DNA of 64,000 bases, from positions 1,922,001 through 1,986,000 of the forward strand of contig NC_014963.1 in the NCBI RefSeq assembly GCF_000179915.2, read 5' to 3'. Within the stretch, counting starts at the first letter, position 1; the number at the start of each line of letters is the position of its first letter. The notes beneath the pieces are model-generated. The model was not told the DNA's origin, searched no databases, and saw only the letters and a program-made list of their open reading frames with translations. Positions 44,890 to 52,270 of this stretch are shown in pieces. A program made the position numbers and the translations under genes. Source of the DNA: Terriglobus saanensis SP1PR4. GTDB taxonomy: Bacteria > Acidobacteriota > Terriglobia > Terriglobales > Acidobacteriaceae.

Positions 44890-45690
44890 CTATATCGAGG
44901 AATTTGTCAGCTTAAACTCCATCGTCTCGACTCCGCGAACCACTCGAACTTTCTTTGTCTTTGGCTCGGAGTGATTCAGGATCTTGCGAAGGTCCACTAG
45001 GGATATAACTGCTTGTCTCTCAACGGAAATGACGAGATCGCCCTTCCGGAAGCCGAGTTCTTCAGCCCGGCTGCCCGCTGCAATCTGCTTGACAAGCAGA
45101 CCTGGGATATCGGGAAGGCCAACAGCTCGCCGCATTTTCGCCGAGGCGCGAGAATCGAGCAGAGTCATGCCGAGGTAAAGCTGACGACCGTGGGCGACCT
45201 CTTCTTCGAGGCTGACCAGCCACTTGCGCAGCAAGCCAATGAGCTGCGTCCGTTCCGTTCGACTAAGCCCCGCGACCAGGCTGCTTTCATTTTCAAGATG
45301 CGCAGGAATCACGGTTTCTAAAAGGTCCACGCCTTTGGTAGTCAGAGTGACGAAGACAGAGCGACGGTCTTCACTATCCGGCGACCGGTTCACCAGGCCT
45401 TGCTTCTGGAGGGCGTCGATCCTCAGACTCATGCTCCCGGAAGTGCGGAAAAGACTGCGCATCAGATCGCGCTGCGTCAGCTTATAGGGTTTGCCGCTCC
45501 GACGAAGTGCGGCCAACACATCGAACGATGCCCTTGAGATCTGAAACTCTTCGAACTTCGCTTCCAGAGCGCGATCGATATGTTCCATGATGCGGCCCGC
45601 CCGCCCGATGATCTCAACCGGAGCCAGATCGTAGTCGGGCCTTTCCGCTTTCCACTGTTGAACTACTCGATCGACGTGGTCTATAGGCAT
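44890..45690 (-). CDS. MarR-family regulator fused to a PDZ domain
   Basis: 266 residues. The N-terminal MarR winged helix spans about 25-170: 'LEAKFEEFQISRASFDVLAA', 'LTQRDLMRSLFRTSGSMSLR', 'GLVNRSPDSEDRRSVFVTLT'. The C-terminal domain (about 172-262) is PDZ-like as in DegP/HtrA proteins: 'MTLLDSRASAKMRRAVGLPD', 'LLVKQIAAGSRAEELGFRKG', 'DLVISVERQAVISLVDLRKI'. A cytoplasmic PDZ on a MarR protein suggests that it reads a peptide C-terminus or a protein partner instead of a small ligand. It is divergent from the epoxide-hydrolase operon, whose promoter region holds a MarR-like inverted repeat. Confidence 0.88.
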   Translation of the reverse strand: MPIDHVDRVVQQWKAERPDYDLAPVEIIGRAGRIMEHIDRALEAKFEEFQISRASFDVLAALRRSGKPYKLTQRDLMRSLFRTSGSMSLRIDALQKQGLVNRSPDSEDRRSVFVTLTTKGVDLLETVIPAHLENESSLVAGLSRTERTQLIGLLRKWLVSLEEEVAHGRQLYLGMTLLDSRASAKMRRAVGLPDIPGLLVKQIAAGSRAEELGFRKGDLVISVERQAVISLVDLRKILNHSEPKTKKVRVVRGVETMEFKLTNSSI

Positions 45691-45743
45691 AGCTCATGTC
45701 ACCCTATCCGGGTTGGCTCTGTCAAAAGCAGATTGGGTATTAG

Positions 45744-45761
45744 TTGCTTTAGGTCAAGCGA
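45744..45761. promoter_or_regulatory. Candidate operator of the MarR-PDZ regulator
   Basis: TTGCTT-TAGGTC-AAGCGA, an imperfect inverted repeat (5 of 6 positions in each arm), lies in the 104-bp spacer between the divergent MarR-PDZ gene and the first hydrolase gene, where a repressor would control both. Not verified. Confidence 0.35.
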
Positions 45762-45794
45762 ATATTTAGGATGAGTTCAGGAAGTGGAGGGCAG

Positions 45795-46742
45795 ATGGAG
45801 TTCAAGGACTATCAGATCGTCTCGAATGGCATCTCCTTCCACGTCACCGAGATTGGGGATGGGCTGGCCGTGCTCTTCTGTCACGGGTTTCCGGACACCT
45901 CTTATACGTGGCGACGGCAGATGAAGGCAGTTGCATCTGTAGGCTATCGAGCCATCGCTCCGGATATGCGCGGATATGGGCGCAGTTCAGCACCATCAGA
46001 TCCAGCTTTGTACACGCCGCTGCACACCGCCGGTGATCTAGTCGGACTCCTTGACACACTGAATCTTCCCAACGCGGTAATTGTCGGTCACGACTGGGGC
46101 GCAACCCATGCCTGGAATGCCGCCATGATGCGTCCCGACCGATTCAAGGCGGTGTTTTGCCTGGCGGTACCCTATTTTCCGCGTGGTGATGTCAGCGTCT
46201 TCGAGCGGATGCGAGCCACTGGACATGAGGACGACTTCTACATGTTCGAACAGATAAAACCGGAGGCCGATCAGGTTTGGGCGGACGCTGCCGTCACGAT
46301 TCCGGGCATTTTGTATTGGGCATCGGGTTCAGCCCCTGCAGACCAGCGATGGAACCCGTTGGATCCTGCACGGAGCCTGCATCGCGCTGCTTCCGGGCCA
46401 TTGCCTTCATGGGTGGAACCGGAGTACTTGGCTCACAACATCGCGGAATTCCAACGCACCGGCTTTCACGGGGCATTGAACTACTATCGCGCCGCTGAAC
46501 TCTATTTCGATCTCTCCGCTGCCTGGAAAGGAGCGAAGATCACCCAACCGTCGTTTTACATTTCGGGAAAGGCAGACGGCCTGGCTGCGCTTTATCCCCC
46601 TGCGGAAAAGCTTCGCGCTGGCCTTCCAGGCCTCGTCGGGAATCTGGAACTCGACAACGTAGGTCACTGGATACAACACGAGGCCTCCGCTGAAGTCAGC
46701 GAACAGCTCGTGAAGTTCTTGCGCAGCGTAAACCCCGTGTAA
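45795..46742 (+). CDS. Epoxide-hydrolase-like alpha/beta hydrolase
   Basis: 315 residues (ATG 45795 with GGAGGG; ATG 45771 also possible). Alpha/beta hydrolase of the soluble epoxide hydrolase group: 'LFCHGFPDTSYTWRRQ' supplies the HGFP oxyanion motif. 'MRGYGRSSAP' is the sxNxGxGxS-like element. The nucleophile Asp lies in 'VIVGHDWGATHAWN', and the catalytic His in 'LDNVGHWIQHE'. Cap-domain Tyr residues that polarise the epoxide probably lie in 'FYMFEQ' and 'ALNYYRA'. First gene of an operon of two hydrolases and a VOC protein, likely controlled by the MarR-PDZ protein. Haloalkane dehalogenase is a less likely alternative. Confidence 0.85.
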   Translation: MEFKDYQIVSNGISFHVTEIGDGLAVLFCHGFPDTSYTWRRQMKAVASVGYRAIAPDMRGYGRSSAPSDPALYTPLHTAGDLVGLLDTLNLPNAVIVGHDWGATHAWNAAMMRPDRFKAVFCLAVPYFPRGDVSVFERMRATGHEDDFYMFEQIKPEADQVWADAAVTIPGILYWASGSAPADQRWNPLDPARSLHRAASGPLPSWVEPEYLAHNIAEFQRTGFHGALNYYRAAELYFDLSAAWKGAKITQPSFYISGKADGLAALYPPAEKLRAGLPGLVGNLELDNVGHWIQHEASAEVSEQLVKFLRSVNPV

Positions 46743-46753
46743 AGGAACACAAG

Positions 46754-47773
46754 ATGACAACATCCGTCCCACTGACCGAGGCCGCATTCAGCTCGCCACG
46801 TCACACGACGCACTATTGGGAGGTCGGCCCTGCCGATGGCCCATTGATGATCTTCCTCCACGGGTGGCCCGAGATCGGATTGGTATGGCGTTCACAGATC
46901 GAGGCCTTCGCCTCTGACGGCTGGCATTGCATTGCGCCGAATATGCGCGGCTACGGCAACTCTTCTGTACCGACCGCATCGGTAGCCTACGCTCTGGAAG
47001 AGATCGTCGAAGACATGGTCGAACTGCATGATCATCTTGGCGCAAGCCCTGCGATCTGGATCGGGCACGACCTCGGAAGCCCCGTTGTTGGGGCACTGGC
47101 CGCGCATCACCCGAAGCTAAGCCGGGGCATCGTTTTTGTTTCCGTCCCCTATATACCGGATGGCTTCGCGCTTCCCAATCTTCTGCCGCCCATCGACCGC
47201 AAGCTTTATCCCATCGATCAGTACCCGGACGGACAATGGGACTACTACCGCTTTTACCTGACCCACTTCGAACAGACGGTCGCCGATTTCGATGCAGATA
47301 TCCGCGCAAGCCTCGCGGCGATCTTCCGAAGTGGAAGTCCCGAATTGGCAGGTAAGATGTACCGCTCGGCCATCACCACGCGCAACGGCGGTTGGTTTGG
47401 TTCGGAGCACCACGCTCCGGCGCTGGAGCCTGATCCTGCACTTTGGCCTCCGTCTGACTTTGAGATTCTCGTCGATTCATTCCGCGTGAACGGATTCCGG
47501 CCCGGCAACTCCTGGTATTTGAACGATGCCGCCAACGTAGCGTACGCTCACGCAGCGCCGGACGGCGGGAAACTGCGCCAGCCCGTGCTGTTTATCAACG
47601 GTGAGTTCGACGGCCTCTGCGATATCACCCACAATCGCTCCGGCGAAGCCATGAGCAACGCGTGCCAAAACCTGACTGTAACAAGCCTACTTTCCGGTCA
47701 CTGGCTGCCGCTCGAACGCAAGGCGGAAGTCACTAAGTCTGTGCGGTCCTGGCTCACTACGAAGGCACTCTAA
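46754..47773 (+). CDS. Epoxide-hydrolase-like alpha/beta hydrolase
   Basis: 339 residues, 11 bp after the previous stop, AAGGA upstream. Motifs 'IFLHGWPEIGLVWRSQ' (oxyanion), 'MRGYGNSSVP' and 'IWIGHDLGSPVVGALA' with nucleophile Asp in GHDLGS. Catalytic His in 'SLLSGHWLPLE'; 'LFINGEFDGLCDI' provides the charge-relay acid. A cap insertion at about 150-240 has 'QYPDGQWDYYRFYLTHFEQT', rich in Tyr, consistent with epoxide binding. It differs clearly from the upstream hydrolase, so it is not a recent duplicate. Likely acts on another intermediate of the same pathway. Confidence 0.85.
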   Translation: MTTSVPLTEAAFSSPRHTTHYWEVGPADGPLMIFLHGWPEIGLVWRSQIEAFASDGWHCIAPNMRGYGNSSVPTASVAYALEEIVEDMVELHDHLGASPAIWIGHDLGSPVVGALAAHHPKLSRGIVFVSVPYIPDGFALPNLLPPIDRKLYPIDQYPDGQWDYYRFYLTHFEQTVADFDADIRASLAAIFRSGSPELAGKMYRSAITTRNGGWFGSEHHAPALEPDPALWPPSDFEILVDSFRVNGFRPGNSWYLNDAANVAYAHAAPDGGKLRQPVLFINGEFDGLCDITHNRSGEAMSNACQNLTVTSLLSGHWLPLERKAEVTKSVRSWLTTKAL

Positions 47774-47804
47774 TTCGCATCGCAAAGCAACACTCAAGGA
47801 AAAC

Positions 47805-48257
47805 ATGGCCAGTCCCACCACACCTCCCGTCCTGAATCCGCTTTCGTCGCTTAAGATCAACCACACCGCCATCCGCGTGCCGGACTTTGACACAGCGGTG
47901 GCTTGGTACGCAGACAAACTAGACTTTCGCTTGAAGCAATCCGCGTTTGTAGCCGGGCTCAGTTTTGGTTTTCTTTACCCGGCCGGGGACGAGAGCTTTC
48001 ATTTCGAATTGCTGGCCGGCCAAGGCGCTGCAGAACGACCAGCTTATAAGGATCTCCATGACAGCTACCGTATGTCTGGCTGGCATCACCTGGGGTTCCG
48101 TGTCGATAGCGTCGACGCTGTCATCGACGAACTGAAGTGCCGTGACGTGACGATCGCCAGCGAGCCGCACGATGTACCTGCCATGGGCCTCCGTGTAGCC
48201 TTCTTCGCGGATCCTTGGGACAATCTCTTCGAGGTTATCCAGCCCATACCCCAATGA
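47805..48257 (+). CDS. VOC/glyoxalase-superfamily protein
   Basis: 150 residues; ATG 47805 after AAGGAAA. Two betaalphabetabetabeta modules: 'KINHTAIRVPDFDTAVAWYA' and 'WHHLGFRVDSVDAVIDELKC', ending 'VAFFADPWDNLFEVIQPI'. Metal ligands of VOC dioxygenases would be His20 and the Glu in 'NLFEV', with another His in 'WHHLGF'. Could be a ring-cleavage dioxygenase, a glyoxalase or a resistance protein. Third gene of the hydrolase operon, so it probably handles an intermediate there. No separate promoter seen. Confidence 0.82.
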   Translation: MASPTTPPVLNPLSSLKINHTAIRVPDFDTAVAWYADKLDFRLKQSAFVAGLSFGFLYPAGDESFHFELLAGQGAAERPAYKDLHDSYRMSGWHHLGFRVDSVDAVIDELKCRDVTIASEPHDVPAMGLRVAFFADPWDNLFEVIQPIPQ

Positions 48258-48476
48258 GAGACGGACAGGCGATTACCTCAGGTGTCGATCCACACCATGG
48301 CTTGGTGATTCTCAAGCAAACATTGGTCCTCGTAAGTTGGCTTCTGTTTATCAACTCCGGCCCCAATTGGCGATATCAGGTCGACGCACTCATTGAGGAG
48401 TTCTTCCGCGGAGAATCCGGGAGTGGTCCCGGCACACGCATATGTCATGTATTGGGTGGCCTCGATGGTTCGTTAA

Positions 48477-48566
48477 GGGGCCAATAACCAGAAAAATCTG
48501 TTGCGTGTAGTGGTGTATAGAGCGGTTGGTATCGTGCATTTTCAGTTAGTTGTGTGCCGCTGCCAA
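48477..48566 (+). repeat. Dispersed repeat, copy A
   Basis: Runs from GGGGCCAATAACCAG through AGCGGTTGGTATCG and TTTTCAGTTA to GCCGCTGCC. A diverged copy with the same order of blocks stands at 55484-55585. The block GGGTCCATTAGG-GTCCAATAA at 48646-48670 is a second, shorter piece of it. Non-coding; origin unknown. Confidence 0.5.
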
Positions 48567-48951
48567 ATGCGCAGGAAGAAAGCACTATTCGAACGTGCCT
48601 GTATCCCATTCTGAATGTGTTTCTTACAGCAACACCGCTCAGTAACGAGGGTCCATTAGGGTCCAATAAAGTCCGGCCTCTATCATTCCTCTGCGGGTAG
48701 ACCAGTTCGGTTGGTTTATCGCCGGGTCTGTAGTGCTCGCCTGTTACAGGCTCTTCCTGAACTCTTCGAAAATCGACTCGGCAAGCTGTTGGACATCTAT
48801 GTTGTGCTCTTCTTTCTCGTTTCTCAAATTGTGGCGAAGGTGCGTTTCACCAATCAGCTGGCAACCCCATCTCTCTGGGCGGGGCCTTCGTCGTAGTGGG
48901 CGGCTTGATCATGACCCTTTGGAAGGGCTGACCGCCTGTGTACGCGACGTC

Positions 48952-48991
48952 GACCGAGGCGATCAGAATGCGAACTCTGATCGCCTCGGTC
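48952..48991. repeat. Perfect 16-bp inverted repeat
   Basis: GACCGAGGCGATCAGA, an 8-base spacer ATGCGAAC, then TCTGATCGCCTCGGTC. No T-tract on either side. Long enough for a stable hairpin or a dimeric recognition site; 86 bp from the end of the membrane protein gene on the minus strand, so it could terminate that transcript. Confidence 0.6.
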
Positions 48992-49076
48992 AATTGCATG
49001 GGCAAAACGCGATCCCAAGGCAATTCTCGCTTGCGTCCGGAACACCGGTCGCTCCCCGATGGATTCAGCCGATTCT

Positions 49077-49508
49077 TCAGCGATCCATCCACTCAAGAAC
49101 CGGTCCGAGTAAGTACGCGACGAAGAAGCCGCCGTACCAGATGAGTGCAGAGACCCAGAGGAGAATGCGGCTCAACTTGCTGACTTCACCGCAAGTTGTT
49201 GGATCATCGGACGCACAAGCCTCACCGTTTCTCAGCCGAGGTGCAGTCACATAGGTGACGACGAAACTTGCAGCGATCAGCGTTCCTGCGATGCTGAACG
49301 TCCACACCTTATGGCGGGAGAGACTAACCAGCCACGGAGCTGCGGAAAGCAGTGACGCGACCGTAGTTCCCAGTCCCAGAAGTACGAGGATGGAAGGCAA
49401 TGCACAACAGACCAGGGTGCTGAATGAACTGAATAATGAAAAGTAGTTGAGCCGGGCTGCTCGCTTTGCCCTGCGCTCAGGGGTGAGAGGAATGCTGGTT
49501 GAGGTCAC
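49077..49508 (-). CDS. Small polytopic membrane protein (MerT-like)
   Basis: 143 residues from GTG 49508 (GGAGG upstream). Three or four transmembrane helices: 'FSSFSTLVCCALPSILVLLG', 'VASLLSAAPWLVSL', 'VWTFSIAGTLIAASFVVTYV', 'ILLWVSALIWYGGFFVAYLL'. A Cys-Cys pair in the first helix and Cys residues in the loop 'NGEACASDDPTTCGEV' recall MerT/mercury or copper transporters. The start overlaps the upstream frame by 4 bp (GTGA), whose product may also be metal-related. Function as a metal transporter is inference. Confidence 0.7.
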   Translation of the reverse strand: MTSTSIPLTPERRAKRAARLNYFSLFSSFSTLVCCALPSILVLLGLGTTVASLLSAAPWLVSLSRHKVWTFSIAGTLIAASFVVTYVTAPRLRNGEACASDDPTTCGEVSKLSRILLWVSALIWYGGFFVAYLLGPVLEWMDR

Positions 49509-49861
49509 TGCGCCTCCGAGATGGTGTTGTAGCGCAAGATGTCGGGCACTCTGCCTTTTGCGGCCTGCGGCAGCGTTCCGGCGACAATTACAGTCTTGCC
49601 GAGAAGGGCTGTGAAGTCTTTCGAAGTTGCTACCGGTTTCAGCGCGAAGCGGTCTTGGGTTCCAATCACCGCAGACCTCCGTTCCACACACAACCAGCCG
49701 GAATGGTTCCTGCCTTTAAGTACCTCGGTGGGTGGCCTCACTCCCGAACAAGCCAAGTGGATTCCCACCAACTCCGCAGGCAGGTTAATCCTAATGCAAA
49801 CCACTCTGTAGGAATGATCGCGAACCATATCCTGTTTTGGGACCGTCATGCTCTTGCGCAA
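49505..49861 (-). CDS. Hypothetical protein upstream of the MerT-like gene, 5' part uncertain
   Basis: The reliable part is the last ~60 residues ('GTQDRFALKPVATSKDFTAL', 'LGKTVIVAGTLPQAAKG'), which look like the OB-type fold of small periplasmic proteins with a 'LGKxVxVxGT' strand, often near copper or mercury genes. The first half runs antisense to a DinB remnant and lacks a signal peptide. Probably a gene whose 5' end was replaced. GTGA overlap with the membrane protein gene supports co-translation. Confidence 0.4.
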   Translation of the reverse strand: MRKSMTVPKQDMVRDHSYRVVCIRINLPAELVGIHLACSGVRPPTEVLKGRNHSGWLCVERRSAVIGTQDRFALKPVATSKDFTALLGKTVIVAGTLPQAAKGRVPDILRYNTISEAQ

Positions 49862-50128
49862 CTAAAGGGTGAGCCCCCCACAAATCCGAACACCAATGAC
49901 GAGACTTTCAACGACTTCAATCCTGTGAACTGGGCGAACACCGTACGCGATCTGGATACGGTGATGAACTCGCTCGAACAACTCGATCAGCAAGCCGATT
50001 CGGCTACGCTCCTCAGGATCGCTCCTACGATTGGGCGGATCAGCACACACAACGCCTACCATACCGGTCAGATCTTCTATGTCCGTAAGCTCCAGGGCAC
50101 CCGGAAGCTCGATAACGATGTCAGCTGA
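49690..50128 (+). pseudogene. DinB-family protein, truncated and frameshifted
   Basis: One frame gives 'EWFLPLSTSVGGLTPEQAKW' and 'IPTNSAG'; after a shift near 49785-49800 the other gives 'NHSVGMIANHILFWDRHALA' and 'THNAYHTGQIFYVRKLQGT'. Together they form the second helix onwards of a DinB/YfiT metal-binding four-helix bundle, with His in 'ANHILFW' and 'NAYHTGQI'. The first helix is missing. The gene is broken at the 5' end where a fragment of another gene abuts it. Confidence 0.7.
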
Positions 50129-50208
50129 AGCCTTTGATGCTTGGGGACTACGGAAATACCGGGTTGCCGGGCTCACTTGACTACCGCATCGCTGGAGTCA
50201 ATACTCAG

Positions 50209-50224
50209 TGATGTATATGCATCA
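50209..50224. promoter_or_regulatory. Palindromic operator, site 1
   Basis: TGATGTATATGCATCA, symmetric in 7 of 8 pairs, 31 bp before the start of the YciI gene. Two similar sites lie at 51035 and 51090 around the promoter of the MarR gene. Likely the binding site of that regulator. Confidence 0.6.
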
Positions 50225-50254
50225 TCGAAATGAATAAAATTCGGAGGGTTGTCC

Positions 50255-50548
50255 ATGAAGTACATCAACTTGTGCCACTACATAGATGATTTGAATCGGG
50301 TCGCAGAGCTCAGGCCCGCGCACAGGCAATACATGGCGCAATTGGATTCAGAGAACAAGTTATGGGCGGCGGGTCCGTTTTCGGATGGCACGGGAGCACT
50401 CTTTATCTACGAGGCTGCGGATGCCCATGCGGCCGAAGAGATACTTCATGCCGACCCCTATTTCACGGGCGGCGCTTTAGGGAAGTTTGAACTGACTGCG
50501 TGGAATCCAGCCCTATATAACGCCGACTTACAGGGAGCTTCCTCGTAG
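50255..50548 (+). CDS. YciI-family protein
   Basis: 97 residues; ATG 50255 (GGAGGG at 6 bp). YciI/YCII fold with 'RPAHRQYMAQLDSENKLWAA' containing the conserved His, then 'GPFSDGTGALFIYEA' and 'ADPYFTGGALGKFELTAWN' with the Asp-Pro-Tyr motif. These small ferredoxin-like proteins dimerise and are thought to be enzymes of muconolactone-isomerase type. An operator-like palindrome just upstream puts it under the MarR regulator of the same region, which is transcribed toward it from the right. Confidence 0.87.
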   Translation: MKYINLCHYIDDLNRVAELRPAHRQYMAQLDSENKLWAAGPFSDGTGALFIYEAADAHAAEEILHADPYFTGGALGKFELTAWNPALYNADLQGASS

Positions 50549-50605
50549 TGCGTCCATCGGACTGACGTCGTGCGATCTTGGAATGGGCTCGACCTTAGGT
50601 CTGGC

Positions 50606-51046
50606 CTACTCTTCCACGGCGCACTCTGCTAGACGATCCAGTTCGGCGAGCAGTTTCCCGTATTCTCTCTGCCCAAATTTCCCGATGATATTCCGCTGTA
50701 CTCTTTCCCAGCGTTTGTTGGCAACGGTTAGGAGTTTTCGTCCCTTCGCGGTTATCTCCGCCGTGCGAAACCGAGAGGTGCTCGCGTCTTCCGAGGTGAG
50801 CCACCCGTCTCGAATCATCGGCGCGATGGCGCGATACAGCGAGGTTCGATCCATCTCCATTTCCTCGGCGACGCGAACCAGAGGTTCTCCGACGCGTCGC
50901 GCAATACAGCGAAGCACAGCTAGTTGGGTAATGTTCACACCGGCCGGCGAGATGGTCGAGTCATAGTGTCGGCCCAATACTCGTGACACCTTCTTCACAG
51001 TGGTGCAGGCACAGGGGTCTATTCTCGATGGAAGTGATGTATACAC
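50606..51046 (-). CDS. MarR-family transcriptional regulator
   Basis: About 147 residues. MarR fold: 'YDSTISPAGVNITQLAVLRC' (dimer and first helices), 'EPLVRVAEEMEMDRTSLYRA' (helix-turn-helix), 'DGWLTSEDASTSRFRTAEIT' (wing). N-terminal 'PCACTT' cysteines are a frequent feature of this subgroup and might be redox-sensitive. GTG 51046 is a possible, nearly leaderless start lying in operator site 3. ATG 51103 is an alternative. The gene probably represses itself and both neighbours through the three palindromes. Confidence 0.82.
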   Translation of the reverse strand: MYTSLPSRIDPCACTTVKKVSRVLGRHYDSTISPAGVNITQLAVLRCIARRVGEPLVRVAEEMEMDRTSLYRAIAPMIRDGWLTSEDASTSRFRTAEITAKGRKLLTVANKRWERVQRNIIGKFGQREYGKLLAELDRLAECAVEE

Positions 51047-51105
51047 ATCGTCAATGTACCATAAACTGCCGCTCCAAGAGAAACAAGTATGATGTATATG
51101 CATCT
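51035..51105. promoter_or_regulatory. MarR gene promoter flanked by two operator palindromes
   Basis: On the minus strand, TTGTTT (51086-51081) and TATGGT (51063-51058) are spaced by 17 bp. Site 2, TGATGTATATGCATCT (51090-51105), lies just upstream of the -35. Site 3, TGATGTATACACATCG (51035-51050), covers the start region. Sites 1 and 2 share 15 of 16 bases. The layout fits autoregulation and control of the plus-strand DUF302 genes, 90 bp to the right. Confidence 0.6.
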
Positions 51106-51194
51106 TGACCGCGTCTTCGTCCATCCAAAGTTTGAATAGGAAAGGATACCGTCGTGGGGAACGCCCCAGACGTGCCACCTATCAGGAGCGTTCC

Positions 51195-51692
51195 GTGATT
51201 GATGAATATGTAGTGAAGCACTGTGAGCATGTGTGTACGAAGTCGTTTGAGGAAGTCGTCGAGGCATTTGAAGCTGCCGTCGGTGACGGCGATGATGGCA
51301 AATTCTTGAACGGCATGAAAGCTCTCTCCAGGGCAGACGATTGGGAGAGATTGTGTAAAGCAAGCTTTGGTCCGAGTGGTTTCCTCCACGTATTGACGTT
51401 CGATCACGGCCACTGGCTAAAGCTGTACGGAATTGAAGCTAAGGCGAAACAGTACACCTATGGCAATCCGCTTCTGGCGCACACGATGATCAAACACGAC
51501 ATCGGTGTCTGTTTTCAGGTGCCGTTCCACGTCCTGATCTACGAGACAGGGGAGGGCGAGGTACGGATTGCATACGATTTGCCATCCACCCTCATGGCTC
51601 GTCTTCATAACGATGAAGTGGATGAAGCCGCGCGCCAGATCGACCCTAAGGTCATTGCGTTTGTAGCGGGTCTTGCTGGCGCAGCCGCTTAA
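51195..51692 (+). CDS. DUF302-family protein
   Basis: 165 residues, GTG 51195 after AGGAG. DUF302 pattern: 'SFEEVVEAFEAAVGDGDDGK' near the start, a core 'FLHVLTFDHGHWLKLYGIEA', then 'YGNPLLAHTMIKHDIGVCFQ' and 'VPFHVLIYETGEGEVRIAYD', 'LPSTLM'. The family is small and its biochemical role is unresolved; members often sit near redox or sulfur genes. Translated just before a second copy of the same family (17 bp apart), and under operator site 2. Confidence 0.85.
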   Translation: MIDEYVVKHCEHVCTKSFEEVVEAFEAAVGDGDDGKFLNGMKALSRADDWERLCKASFGPSGFLHVLTFDHGHWLKLYGIEAKAKQYTYGNPLLAHTMIKHDIGVCFQVPFHVLIYETGEGEVRIAYDLPSTLMARLHNDEVDEAARQIDPKVIAFVAGLAGAAA

Positions 51693-51709
51693 GTACCGAA
51701 GGAGATCGT

Positions 51710-52219
51710 ATGAACATCGCCACTCAGACCGCTCATCAATTCACGGGAGTAAGGCTCCAAATCGATAGCCCCTTGGCATTTGACGAAGTGCTGCGCCGGC
51801 TCCACGAGCAAACGGGCGAATCGACCGTACCGCTCATCAACGAAATAGCGGCCAATAGCGTCTCTTCACAGGAGTTCGATGCCGAGGTGACAAGGCGCTT
51901 TGTGGGCCGGAGCGGCTTCATGATATTCGCAAAGATCGAGCACAGCACCTGGATCTCCCGGTATGGAATCAATCGGCGGGTGCTTCGCATTATCCTGGGC
52001 AACCCCCTCTTCGCCATCACCATGATGCGGGAGGACATTTCGGCAGGGCTTTTCGCTCCTGTGGAGACGCTGCTCGTCGAAAACGAACCGGGCTCTACGC
52101 TGTATTTCGTTCGGCCTTCCACATTGATGGTCACTGTTGACAATCCTCCCCTCCAAGTCGCTGCCCTCGAACTTGATCGCAAACTCGAACTCTTGGTTTC
52201 CAGCATTACCGGCCTCTGA
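51710..52219 (+). CDS. DUF302-family protein, second copy
   Basis: 169 residues, ATG 51710 after GGAG. Same family as its neighbour: 'LAFDEVLRRLHEQTGEST', 'FMIFAKIEHSTWISRYGINR', 'ILGNPLFAITMMREDISAGL', 'YFVRPSTLMV'. The 'F.P.E.LL.E' segment in both copies aligns ('LFAPVETLLVENEPG' here). Sequences are well diverged, so the duplication is old; they may form a hetero-oligomer. Co-transcribed with the upstream copy and probably with the oxidoreductase 51 bp downstream. Confidence 0.85.
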   Translation: MNIATQTAHQFTGVRLQIDSPLAFDEVLRRLHEQTGESTVPLINEIAANSVSSQEFDAEVTRRFVGRSGFMIFAKIEHSTWISRYGINRRVLRIILGNPLFAITMMREDISAGLFAPVETLLVENEPGSTLYFVRPSTLMVTVDNPPLQVAALELDRKLELLVSSITGL

Positions 52220-52270
52220 GGAGAGACGGCTTCCCAACCTGGAATAAGCGAAGATCTGAAGGAGAATTGC

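Larger units (their letters stand above)
48258..49076. other. Long intergenic region with repeats
   Basis: About 820 bp without an intact gene. It contains the dispersed repeat (48477-48566), a GGGTCCATTAGGGTCCAATAA tract (about 48646-48670) and a perfect 16-bp inverted repeat (48952-48991). A short plus-strand segment around 48870-48921 reads 'LGGAFVVVGGLIMTLWKG' and a stop, like the last helix of an EamA-type transporter, but nothing upstream supports it. Confidence 0.4.

Noticed and set aside
48870-48921. Possible tail of an EamA-type transporter on the plus strand
   Set aside because: Only about 17 residues look right; the upstream frame has no helices or transporter motifs.
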